A DNA stretch of 64,000 nt from CAVRZJ01 sp964594125 (GTDB lineage: Bacteria > Acidobacteriota > Thermoanaerobaculia > Thermoanaerobaculales > Thermoanaerobaculaceae): contig CAZQLL010000021.1 in assembly GCA_964594125.1 (NCBI GenBank), positions 1 to 64,000 on the forward strand, written 5' to 3'. Both the position numbers and the translations under genes were made by a program. Below are positions 1 through 7,912 of this stretch, piece after piece (the first letter of the stretch is position 1; the number at the start of each line of letters is the position of its first letter). The notes below the pieces were generated by a model, which worked only from the letters and a program-made list of their open reading frames with translations, was not told the DNA's origin and searched no databases.

Positions 1-728
1 TTGCGCAGGTCGCTGCCGTTGTTGGCGTCGGCGTAGGCGAACTGGCGCAGGATGGGGCTGTCCGCCCAGCCGCTTGTCGACTGGCGGACGGTCGACAAGC
101 GCTCCGCCCGGTCGTAGGCGAGCTTGCCGTAGTTGAGGCCGTCGAATTCTCGCAGCGCGTGCCCGCGGGCGTCGTAGTACGGATAGCTGGTGGCGCCGTT
201 GCCCGAGACGCCGATCTCCGGGAGCTGCTCGGAGGTGAGGAAGCCGCGGTTGTCATAGGTGAACAGCCGCCGCTGAGTGGGCTTGTACGTTCCGTTGGGG
301 TTGGTGAACCACGGGTCGCTCGCGTGCGGGTTGGCGCAGACGCGGGCGAGGCGGTTGCCGACGTCGTAGCCGTACGAGGTGGCGACGTCGGCGCCGCCGC
401 TGCCCGCCTGCTCGGTGAGCTTGAGTAGACGGCCCTGGCGGTCGTACAGGGCGGTGGTGACGGCGTTACGCTCGGTCGCGGGCGTGCCGCCGGTGTCGGA
501 GAACACCTTGAGCGTGCGGGTCACCTGGCGGGTGCCGAGATAGGCGAGCGTGATGTTGTGGGAGGTTCCGTCGGGAGGGGTGATGGTGGTCGGGCGGCCG
601 AACGGGTCGAAGCCGGAGTAGGCGGTGGACTTGATGGAGCTGCCCGTAGCGCCCGAGGGTTGCCACTCCGAGACGGAGACCCGGCGCCCGTTGCCGTCGT
701 ACGTCGTAAGGCGCTGGTTCTCTCTCAC
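1..728 (-). CDS. RHS/YD-repeat protein fragment, runs off the window
   Basis: Reading the minus strand inward from 728 gives an uninterrupted frame to the window edge, about 242 codons. It is full of YD/RHS motifs: TTYDGNGRRVS, SGFDPFGRPTTITPPDG, TALYDRQGRLLKL, SYGYDVGNRLAR, FTYDNRGF and LAYDRAERLST. RHS proteins are large secreted or surface toxin-carrier and polysaccharide-binding shells; only a middle part is visible here. A GTG at 726-728 overlaps the TGA stop of the upstream binding-protein gene (GTGA), but no signal peptide or N-terminal RHS domain follows, and the same frame stays open a little further upstream. This may therefore be a truncated copy joined to the ABC operon rather than a true start. 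The motifs are clear; the start and intactness are uncertain. Confidence 0.75.
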   Translation of the reverse strand, partial: MRENQRLTTYDGNGRRVSVSEWQPSGATGSSIKSTAYSGFDPFGRPTTITPPDGTSHNITLAYLGTRQVTRTLKVFSDTGGTPATERNAVTTALYDRQGRLLKLTEQAGSGGADVATSYGYDVGNRLARVCANPHASDPWFTNPNGTYKPTQRRLFTYDNRGFLTSEQLPEIGVSGNGATSYPYYDARGHALREFDGLNYGKLAYDRAERLSTVRQSTSGWADSPILRQFAYADANNGSDLR

Positions 729-1711
729 TCGATCGTCGCGAAGCACTCCCTGCCGGGCACGGGCCGCTCGACGATGCCGAGATCGAGGAGCTGCTTCGCC
801 AGGGTGTCCCAGCGCGTCTCGCTCATCGCGCCGAGGCCGTGCGCGCGGGTGTCGTCGCTCTCGAGCAGCGGGCGCTGCGCTGTCGCGCCCTCGGCGAACG
901 CCGCCATGTCCATGGCGGTGTTGAGGCGCGCCATGACGGCGTTGGCGGGTGCCGGGTCGGCGAGGTAACCCTGCCAGCCGGCGCGCAGCGCCGCGAGCAC
1001 GCGCGCGCACAGCGCGCGGTTGGTGCGCAGGAAGTCGCCGCGCGTGATCACCACGGCGGTGTACGGGTCGAACCCGGTCTCGGCGATCAGGAACACCTTC
1101 GTCTCGACGCCGCGGCGCTGCGCCGTGACCGGCTCCGCGAAGACGAAGCACTGCATCGCCATGTCGGCGGCGCCGGGCGCGAGGAACTGCGCCATCGCGC
1201 CGGAGCCGTACGGCACGACCTTCGTCTTCGACATGTCGTAGCGGGCGCGCAGCCACTTCAGGTAGGCGAGACCGGGCTGGGCGATCAGGGTGCCGCCGGC
1301 GGCGAGCAGCTCGCCGATGCTCCCGACCGGACGCTCGCGCTTGACCATGATCGCCTGCGGCGAGGTCTGGTAGGTGGCGAACAGGGCGACGACGTCGGCG
1401 CCCTTCTCGCGCAGCGACACCACCTCGTCGGCGGCGGCGATCGCGAAGTCGACGCGCCCCGCCGCCGCCATCTGCACCGCCGGCACGTCGGGACCGCCCT
1501 TGAGGATCTCGACGGCGACGCCGGCGCGCGCGAAGTGGGCCGCCCGCTCGGCCTCGTAAATGCCGCCGAACTCCGGCTCGGGCAGCCAGTTGAGCTGGAC
1601 ACGCACTCTTCTGGCCACCGGGGGCGTCTCTGCAAGAGCAGACGGGACCGTGGCGGCAGCCAAAAGAGTGAGAGAGAACGCGACGCCCGTGACGGTAAGG
1701 CCTGGTCTCAT
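725..1711 (-). CDS. ABC transporter substrate-binding protein, NMT1/ThiY-like
   Basis: This 328-residue protein begins with a Sec signal peptide (hydrophobic core about residues 7-27, ending ALA-ET). It continues with the NMT1/THI5-like fold: VQLNWLPEPEFGGIYEAE near residue 38, then GGPDVPAVQMAAAGRVDFAI and a second lobe with VPYGSGAMAQFL. Family members bind pyrimidine, riboflavin-like, taurine or nitrate ligands in the periplasm; the ligand here cannot be assigned. It lies 282 bases downstream of the permease on the same strand, so it completes a three-part importer, although the gap holds repeats and could separate transcripts. Its stop codon overlaps the apparent start of the RHS fragment. 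Confidence 0.85.
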   Translation of the reverse strand: MRPGLTVTGVAFSLTLLAAATVPSALAETPPVARRVRVQLNWLPEPEFGGIYEAERAAHFARAGVAVEILKGGPDVPAVQMAAAGRVDFAIAAADEVVSLREKGADVVALFATYQTSPQAIMVKRERPVGSIGELLAAGGTLIAQPGLAYLKWLRARYDMSKTKVVPYGSGAMAQFLAPGAADMAMQCFVFAEPVTAQRRGVETKVFLIAETGFDPYTAVVITRGDFLRTNRALCARVLAALRAGWQGYLADPAPANAVMARLNTAMDMAAFAEGATAQRPLLESDDTRAHGLGAMSETRWDTLAKQLLDLGIVERPVPGRECFATIE

Positions 1712-1786
1712 GCGGGCATTGTCGCGCAGCCGACGACCGATCGGTTCGGCGGTTGCGGAATGCCTTCGCAGGACTTCGGGACCCCT

Positions 1787-1951
1787 CGTCGGCCTGCGGC
1801 CTCCTCGGGGTGACAGCGGTTCGGGGCAGGCAAGTTCCGGCGGGAAGCAGAGAAGCAGTTATCCGGAAGCGCCGGGAAGGCGGTGGCGAAACGCCGCCGC
1901 GGGATTCCGGTCCCTCCGTCGGCCTGCGGCCTCCGCGGGGTGACAGCGGTT
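1787..1951. repeat. Pair of 35-base direct repeats, 130-base period
   Basis: The segments 1787-1821 and 1917-1951 are nearly identical. Both read CGTCGGCCTGCGGCCTC followed by (C/G) variants and GGGGTGACAGCGGTT. They lie in the 282-base gap between the permease and the binding-protein gene (1712-1993), and the sequence around each copy (GGGACCCCT / GGTCCCTC) is also similar. The unit contains a palindromic GGCCTGCGGCC core. No gene or terminator with a T-run was seen in the gap, so an intergenic repeat element is the best description. Confidence 0.7.
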
Positions 1952-1993
1952 ACGCACGCGGTGCGCGTCCCGCATCGGCGGTCCCCGGCGCGG

Positions 1994-2778
1994 CTACTCT
2001 GCCGCGGCGTCGGCGCTGGGGTGCCAGCGGCGCAGCGAGAGCCAGGCAGCGAGCGAGACGAGGGCGAACAGCGCGAGGCCGAGCAGCGAGGCGAGGCCGA
2101 CGGCGGCGAACAGGCGGTCGGTGTGCGACTCGCGCGAGTAGGTGAGCACCAGCATGCCGATGCCCGCGTCGTTGCCGGCGTAGGAGGCGACGAACTCGCC
2201 GACGACCGCGCCGATGACGGCGAGCCCGGCGGCGACCTTCAGCCCCGCGAAGATGTTGGGCAGCGCGAACGGGAGCCTGAGCTTGAGCAGGCGCGCCGCC
2301 GGCGAGGCGCCGGCGAGGCGGAACAGGTCGAGCAGCGCCGGGTCGGTCGAGCGCAGGCCGGTCACCGTGTTGACGATCACCGGGAACACCGAAACGACGA
2401 ACGCCGCGATCGCGACCGGTCTGGTGCCGAACCCGAACCAGACGACCAGCAGCGGCGCGATCGCCACCAGCGGCACCGTCTGGAGGAACACGGTGAACGG
2501 GTACACCGCGCGCTCCACCCAGCGCGCGCTCGCGATCACGACGGCGAGGGCGACGCCGAGTGCGGCGGCGAGCGCGAACCCGGCAAGCGCCGCCTGGCCG
2601 GTGATCCAGGCGCCCCGCGCCAGCGTGCCGCCGTGCTTCACGAGAGCAGCGGCGATCGCCGACGGCGGCGGTAGCAGGTAGGCGGGGACGGCGAGCGCCC
2701 GCACCGCCGCCTCCCACGCGGCGTTCGCCGCCAGGAACGTCAGTACCGGCGGCAGCGCGGGGGCCGCGAGGCGGCGGA

Positions 2779-2782
<4 letters not shown>
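1994..2782 (-). CDS. ABC transporter permease, SsuC/TauC/ThiX type
   Basis: This is a 262-residue inner-membrane permease with about six hydrophobic segments. It carries the BPD_transp_1 EAA-loop region near LRSTDPALLDLFRLAGASP followed by LPFALPNIFAGLK, typical of nitrate/sulfonate/taurine/HMP importers. The ATG at 2780-2782 overlaps the ATPase stop as ATGA, which fixes the start. The same frame stays open far upstream only because of GC bias. The protein should pair with the ATPase directly upstream and the NMT1-like binding protein downstream. The substrate is not determined. Confidence 0.9.
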
Positions 2783-3546
<764 letters not shown>

Positions 3547-3620
3547 CGCGCGGCATTATCGCCCGACGCCGCGGACGGCGTGATCGTGGTGCCGGTGCGC
3601 TACCCTGTCGCACAGCGTTC

Positions 3621-5258
3621 ATGTCTCCCACGACGCCCCGGACCCAAGATGAAAACCGGGGGGCCGGCGCCCTCGCCGGCCTTCGTGCCGGCGCCCTCGC
3701 CGGCCCGCGGCGATTTCGGACGGCGGCGGTGTGGCTGTGGCTGCTCGCGGCCGTGACGGCGTGCTCGTGGCTGCTGCTCGTGGTGGCTCGCCGCTGGCCG
3801 GCGCCGGCCGGCCCCGCCTGGGGGATGTCGCGCGCCGCCTGGTGGGCGGCGCTCGTCTGCCTCGCCGCTGCGGCGGCGGGCGTCGCGCGGCGCTCGCTCG
3901 CCGCGGCCGGGGAGCCGGGGGCTTCGCCCGCGCTGCTGCTGCGGCTGACGGCGGTGGCGGGGCTGGCGGCGCTCGCAGCCGCCACCGTGGCCACCGCGCG
4001 GACCCCGGGGGCGCCGCGCGACCTGACCGACCTCACGTTCGCCGCCGTGCTGGCGGCGGCGCTCGCCGCGTGCGCCGCGACGCTGGCGCTGCGCCCCGCG
4101 CTCCTCGCGCCGCCGCACCGCCGGTGGGCGCGCGCGCTCGACGCCGTCGCGTTCAACCTCGCCGTCGTGCTCGTCGTCTGCGAGGCGGCGGTGGCGCTGG
4201 CGGGGCGGTTCTCCTCCAGCCCGCTGCTCCACTTCGACCGCGTGTTCGGCGGCTCGGGCGGCGACGCGGCGGTGCGCTCGACGCTGCGCGCGTTTCGCCT
4301 CAAGCCGGGCACCCCGTTCTTCGACGCGACCGTGAACTCGCGCGGGTTCGCGGACGCCGAGCCGTTCGCCGCCGGGCCGCGCGACTTCGTGGTCGCCGTC
4401 CTCGCCGACTCGTTCGGCGTCGGCGTGGTGCCGATCTCGTACAACTTCACCTCGGTCGCCGAGCGTGCGCTGGCGTCCGGGCTCGCCGGGCGCTACGAGC
4501 GCGTCGCCGTGCACAACCTCGGCGTCGCCTCGATCGGCCCGCCCGAGTACTACTACCTGCTGCACCGGGAGGCGCTGCCGCTCAACCCAGCGCTGGTCGT
4601 CGTGTGCCTGTTCGTCGGCAACGACCTCGGTGCGCCGCTCGCCCGTCCGCAGGTGACGATGGCGAGCCTGGAGAGCTGGCGCTCGTGGCAGCTCGCCGCG
4701 CGCCTGGCGGCGCTCGGCGGGACGCGCGCCGGCGGCGCCGTCGAGTTCACCGACTGGGGCCGCTTCGAGCGCGGCGTGCCGCCGTGGGTGCTCGACCACC
4801 GGCTGGAGCCGCCGTCGTTCAGCGAGGAGCGGTTCATGCAGATCGAGCTCGAGCGCGCCGGCTGGTTCAGCCTCTCGTGGGCCGAGCTGCCGGAGAAGAT
4901 CGAGGCTGCGTGCCGGACGCTCCGGGAGTTCCACGCCGTGCTCGGCGACCGGCTGCTGGTCGCGCTGCTGCCGGACGAGATGCAGGTGAACGACGCGCTG
5001 TGGCAGGCGGTGCTGCGGCGGGTGCCCGCCCCCGGGGTCATGCGCCGCGAGCTGCCGCAGCAGCAGCTCGTGCCGTGCTGCGAGCGCGCCGGCATCCGCG
5101 TTCTCGACCTGCTGCCCGCGCTGCGCGCCGCCGAGCGGACCGCGCCGACCTACCACCTGCGCGACACGCACTGGAACGCCCACGGCAACCGCATCGCCGG
5201 CGAGGAGCTCGCCGCCTGGATCCGCGCGCACAGGGCCCCGGGTGCACAGCCGAGTTGA
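3621..5258 (+). CDS. Membrane-anchored SGNH (AlgX/AlgJ-like) hydrolase
   Basis: This protein is up to 545 residues. The N-terminal third has four or more hydrophobic segments, followed by an extracytoplasmic SGNH/GDSL domain. Block I is VLADSFGVG (serine about residue 261), a later block has FVGNDLG, and the catalytic pair is RDTHWNAHGN near residue 515. Such proteins act on O-acyl groups of cell-surface polysaccharides. The first 30 residues are doubtful: they include a 19-base unit repeated at 3663-3681 and 3687-3705, encoding AGALAG twice. A GTG at 3729 just before the first membrane segment is an alternative start. The TGA stop lies inside the -35 box of the his-trp promoter. Confidence 0.8.
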   Translation: MSPTTPRTQDENRGAGALAGLRAGALAGPRRFRTAAVWLWLLAAVTACSWLLLVVARRWPAPAGPAWGMSRAAWWAALVCLAAAAAGVARRSLAAAGEPGASPALLLRLTAVAGLAALAAATVATARTPGAPRDLTDLTFAAVLAAALAACAATLALRPALLAPPHRRWARALDAVAFNLAVVLVVCEAAVALAGRFSSSPLLHFDRVFGGSGGDAAVRSTLRAFRLKPGTPFFDATVNSRGFADAEPFAAGPRDFVVAVLADSFGVGVVPISYNFTSVAERALASGLAGRYERVAVHNLGVASIGPPEYYYLLHREALPLNPALVVVCLFVGNDLGAPLARPQVTMASLESWRSWQLAARLAALGGTRAGGAVEFTDWGRFERGVPPWVLDHRLEPPSFSEERFMQIELERAGWFSLSWAELPEKIEAACRTLREFHAVLGDRLLVALLPDEMQVNDALWQAVLRRVPAPGVMRRELPQQQLVPCCERAGIRVLDLLPALRAAERTAPTYHLRDTHWNAHGNRIAGEELAAWIRAHRAPGAQPS

Positions 5259-5284
5259 CAGCCGTGCCGCCGGTCGGCTAGATT
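5255..5284 (+). promoter_or_regulatory. Sigma70-like promoter of the aro-his-trp operon
   Basis: A perfect TTGACA at 5255-5260 is followed after 18 bases by TAGATT at 5279-5284. The -35 box overlaps the stop codon of the preceding gene. Transcription would start about 5291-5293, essentially at the ATG of the leader peptide (5293), and no Shine-Dalgarno sequence precedes that ATG. The same -10 hexamer with TTGACA and a 17-base spacer lies before sdhC, which supports this as a genuine local promoter type. Confidence 0.75.
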
Positions 5285-5292
5285 CCGCGGCG

Positions 5293-5349
5293 ATGCGGTA
5301 CGCTGCTGCTCGCCACCATCACCACTGGCACTGGCCGGTAAGGCGGTAG
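5293..5349 (+). CDS. Histidine/tryptophan leader peptide (operon attenuator)
   Basis: This is an 18-codon ORF, MRYAAARHHHHWHWPVRR, ending in TAG at 5347-5349. Codons 8-14 read CAC CAT CAC CAC TGG CAC TGG: five histidine and two tryptophan codons in seven. It sits directly after the promoter and before overlapping RNA hairpins and a terminator, then aroDE, all his genes and all trp genes. In known his and trp leaders, ribosome stalling at scarce-amino-acid codons selects an antiterminator. Here one peptide appears to sense both amino acids. No Shine-Dalgarno is visible and the predicted transcript begins at or next to the ATG, so it may be translated leaderlessly. The chance of such a codon run in exactly this place is very small. 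Function is inferred, not shown. Confidence 0.9.
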   Translation: MRYAAARHHHHWHWPVRR

Positions 5350-5424
5350 GCGGGGCATGCCCCGCTTGGCCGTCGGGCTCAAGCGGGGAGAGAAGGCAGG
5401 CGGCACCGATCACAACCTCCCCGC
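5350..5424 (+). promoter_or_regulatory. Mutually exclusive RNA stems of the his-trp attenuator
   Basis: Four segments can pair in alternating ways. Segment 1 (5350-5356, GCGGGGC) pairs with segment 2 (5359-5365, GCCCCGC). Segment 2 as CCCCGCTTG (5360-5368) pairs perfectly with CAAGCGGGG (5380-5388). Segment 3 as GCGGGGAG (5383-5390) pairs with CTCCCCGC (5417-5424), which is the 5' arm of the terminator. A ribosome stalled on the His/Trp codons leaves segment 1 free, so 1:2 then 3:4 form and termination is prevented. A ribosome at the TAG stop (5347) covers segment 1, so 2:3 forms and the terminator can fold. The complementarities are seen directly; the switching order is inferred from known attenuators. 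Confidence 0.82.
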
Positions 5425-5443
5425 ACCCCGGCGGGGAGGTTTT
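5414..5443 (+). terminator. Attenuator terminator hairpin before aroDE
   Basis: AACCTCCCCGC (5414-5424) and GCGGGGAGGTT (5431-5441) form a perfect 11-base-pair stem with a six-base loop, ending in TTTT at 5440-5443. The T-run is short, but this is a classic intrinsic-terminator shape 7 bases before the aroDE ATG. The 3' arm contains GGAGGT (5435-5440), the only good Shine-Dalgarno for aroDE. Folding of this hairpin could therefore also block translation of the first structural gene. Confidence 0.85.
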
Positions 5444-5450
5444 CGGGTCT

Positions 5451-6944
5451 ATGGAGATCATCGCAACGTATGTGCCTAACGCCGGCAGCGACCCGCGCGC
5501 GGAGCTGGCAGCGCCGCCGCCCGGGGCGACGATGGTGGAGCTGCGCGCCGACCTGCTCGAACCGGCGGCCGACCTCGCGGCGCTGCTCGCTGCCTGCCCG
5601 CTGCCGGCGGTGGTGACGCTGCGCTCGGCGGCGGAGGGCGGGCGCGGCCCCGACGACCCGGCCGCACGCCGCGCGTTCTACGAGCGGGCGATCGCCCTTC
5701 CAGCGGACTTCTTCGACGTCGAGCGGCGCGATGCCGAGCTGCTCGGCGCGGTGGTGCCGCGGGAGCGGGCGATCGTCTCGGCGCACCTCGCCGCGGGGAC
5801 GGATGCCGCGACGCTCGAGGCGACCGCCGCCGCGCTGCTCGCCACCGGCGCCCGCCTCGCCAAGGCGGTGGCGCACGCCGCGTCGCTCGCCGACACGCTG
5901 GCGGTGCTCTCGCTCGCCGCCGCGGTCGGCCGCGGCACGCGCGACAAGCGGCTGGTCGTATTCGCCTCGGGTGACGCCGGCCGCGCGACGCGCCTGCTCG
6001 CGCCGCTGCTGGCGGCGCCGATCGCCTACGCCGCGTGGGACGAATCGCGGGCGGCGGCGCCGGGCCAGTACGCGCCCGCCGAGATGCAGGCGCTCGCCGG
6101 CCATCTCGGCGGCCGGCCGCGACGGCTGTTCGCGGTGCTCGGGAAGCCGGTGGCCGGCTCCCTGTCGCCGCGCATGCACGCCGCCGCCTACCACGCGCTG
6201 GCGCTGCCCAACCTGTTCGTGCCCATCGAGGTGAGCACCGCCGACGAGCTCGACGCGCTGCTCGGCCCGCTCGGCGAGAGCTGCCTCGACGAGATCGGGC
6301 TGCCGGTCGGCGGGTTCGCGGTGACGATGCCGTGGAAGGAGGAGGCCGCGCGCCGTTGCGACGTGCTGGCGCCGCGCGCGCAGCGCGCCCGCGCCGCCAA
6401 CACGGTGCTGCCGCGCCCCGGCAAGACGCTCGGCGACTGCACCGATGTCGACGGGATCGCGCGCGTGCTGCTCGAGAGCGGCGTCGACGTCGGCGGCGCT
6501 CCGGCGCTGGTGCTCGGCACCGGCGGCTCGGCGCGCGCCGCGGCGGTCGCGCTCGACCTCGCCGGCGCCGAGGTGGCGATCGCCGGCCGCGACCGCGCCG
6601 CCGCTGCGGCGCTCGCGGCGGAGCTCGGCGCGACCGCCGCCGAGCCCGGCGACAGCGAGCGCGCCGCGGTCGTGGTCAACGCCACGCCGGCCGGGCGCGA
6701 CGGGGCGCCGGACCCCTGGCTCGAGGCGCTGCGCGCTCCCGCCGGGGCGCTGGCGATCGACCTGCCGTACGGCGACGCGCCGACGTTCCTCTGCCGTCTC
6801 GCCGCCGCGCGCGGCTGGGCGTACGCGGGGGGGCGCGAGGTGCTGCTCTGGCAGGGGGTCGCGCAGTTCGCCGCGATGAACGCGGTGGCGCCGCCGGTCG
6901 AGGCGATGGCGGCGGCGCTCGGCCTCGCGCCGGAGGCGGCGTGA
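5451..6944 (+). CDS. aroDE: Bifunctional 3-dehydroquinate dehydratase / shikimate dehydrogenase
   Basis: A 497-residue fusion of two shikimate-pathway enzymes. Residues 1-215 are a type I dehydroquinase with the active-site set E30 (VELRADLLE), H112 (VSAHL) and Schiff-base K138 (ARLAKAV). Residues 225-497 are AroE: GKPVAGSLSPRMH, VTMPWKEEA with the catalytic lysine, DCTDVDG, the NADP-binding LGTGGSARAA and the C-terminal LLWQGVAQF. It converts 3-dehydroquinate to shikimate in the cytosol, feeding chorismate and hence tryptophan. It is the first gene after the attenuator, with Shine-Dalgarno GGAGGT inside the terminator 3' arm. AroD-AroE fusions are known in plants and some bacteria. Confidence 0.95.
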   Translation: MEIIATYVPNAGSDPRAELAAPPPGATMVELRADLLEPAADLAALLAACPLPAVVTLRSAAEGGRGPDDPAARRAFYERAIALPADFFDVERRDAELLGAVVPRERAIVSAHLAAGTDAATLEATAAALLATGARLAKAVAHAASLADTLAVLSLAAAVGRGTRDKRLVVFASGDAGRATRLLAPLLAAPIAYAAWDESRAAAPGQYAPAEMQALAGHLGGRPRRLFAVLGKPVAGSLSPRMHAAAYHALALPNLFVPIEVSTADELDALLGPLGESCLDEIGLPVGGFAVTMPWKEEAARRCDVLAPRAQRARAANTVLPRPGKTLGDCTDVDGIARVLLESGVDVGGAPALVLGTGGSARAAAVALDLAGAEVAIAGRDRAAAAALAAELGATAAEPGDSERAAVVVNATPAGRDGAPDPWLEALRAPAGALAIDLPYGDAPTFLCRLAAARGWAYAGGREVLLWQGVAQFAAMNAVAPPVEAMAAALGLAPEAA

Positions 6945-7912
6945 ACGCCCCCGCGATCCCGGCCGGGGTGCTGGCGCTCACCGGCGACGCGGTGCGCCGC
7001 CAGCGCGCCGCCGAGCAGCGCTGCCTCGACCTGCTCGCCGCCGAGGGGTTCGAGGAGGTGCTGCTGCCGGTGCTCGAGTACGAGCAGGAGCGCTCCGACG
7101 GCTACCGCTTCGTCGACCGCTCTGGGCACGTCGCGGCGCTGCGCACCGACTTCACGCCGCTGGCCGCCCGCATGCTGGCGCCCGGCCTCGACGCGCGCGC
7201 GCTGCCGCTGGCGATCTGCTACGCCGGCGAGGTGGTGCGGCCGCGGCCGCACCGGCTGCGCCAGCTCCCGGAGCTGTACCAGCTCGGCTTCGAGCGCTAC
7301 GGCGTCGAGCGCGGCGCCGCGGGCTCGCTGGCGCTGACGGTGCGGCTGCTGGCGGCGATCGGCGTGGCGCCGGCCGCCTGTCACCTGACCGCCAGCGTCG
7401 CCGGGCTGGCCGAGCGGGTGCTGGCGCGGCTGCTCGGGCGCGCTCCGGAGGAGGCGCTGGTCGAGCTGATGCGGGTGCGCGACCTCGACCGCCTGCGCGA
7501 CCTCGTCCCCGCCGCCCGGCCGCTCGCGCGAATGCTCGAGGCGGCGTTCTCCGGCGGCGAGCCGGCGGCGTGGGCCGACGCGCTCGGCGTGCGCGCCGAG
7601 CTCGCGGTGCTCGACGGCGTCCTCGCGGCGGCTGCGGCGGCCGGCGTGCCCGCCTCGATCGACGTGGCGCCGCGCCTCGCCGGCGGCTACTACCGGGGCG
7701 CGGTGTTCGCGTTGTGGGGGCCGCGTTCGCTTGCGGTGGTCGCCGCCGGCGGCGATTACGAGGTGGCGACCGCGGGCGGCGCGCTGCCCGCGACCGGCGC
7801 CTGCGTGACGCTCGGCGTCGCCCTGGAGGAGGCGCCACGAGCCGTGGAGGAGGCCGCCACCGCCTGCGGGCCCGGCGCAGCGGACCTCCCTCCGGGGGGG
7901 TCGTCATGTTGA
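6941..7912 (+). CDS. hisZ: ATP phosphoribosyltransferase regulatory subunit HisZ
   Basis: A 323-residue HisRS-like protein that resembles the class II histidyl-tRNA synthetase core but lacks the anticodon domain. Visible segments are LTGDAVRRQRAAEQRCLDLLAAEGF, split here as family motif 1; RTDFTPLAARM (motif 2 region, residues about 63-73); RQLPELYQLGFERYG; and the C-terminal PRLAGGYYRGAVFALWG, matching the LaGGGRYD region. HisZ forms a hetero-octamer with short HisG and carries the histidine feedback site. Its GTG start (6941) overlaps the aroDE stop as GTGA. Its presence agrees with the short HisG that follows. Confidence 0.9.
   Translation: MNAPAIPAGVLALTGDAVRRQRAAEQRCLDLLAAEGFEEVLLPVLEYEQERSDGYRFVDRSGHVAALRTDFTPLAARMLAPGLDARALPLAICYAGEVVRPRPHRLRQLPELYQLGFERYGVERGAAGSLALTVRLLAAIGVAPAACHLTASVAGLAERVLARLLGRAPEEALVELMRVRDLDRLRDLVPAARPLARMLEAAFSGGEPAAWADALGVRAELAVLDGVLAAAAAAGVPASIDVAPRLAGGYYRGAVFALWGPRSLAVVAAGGDYEVATAGGALPATGACVTLGVALEEAPRAVEEAATACGPGAADLPPGGSSC

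Noticed and set aside
3600..5231. A 543-codon open frame on the minus strand opposite the SGNH hydrolase
   Set aside because: Long antisense frames are expected at this GC level; it is rich in Arg/Gly with no domain, while the plus frame has SGNH motifs and membrane segments.
5285..5450. T-box or other riboswitch instead of a leader peptide
   Set aside because: No T-box consensus, specifier loop or aptamer-like core is visible, whereas the short His/Trp-codon ORF and stem chain explain the region.
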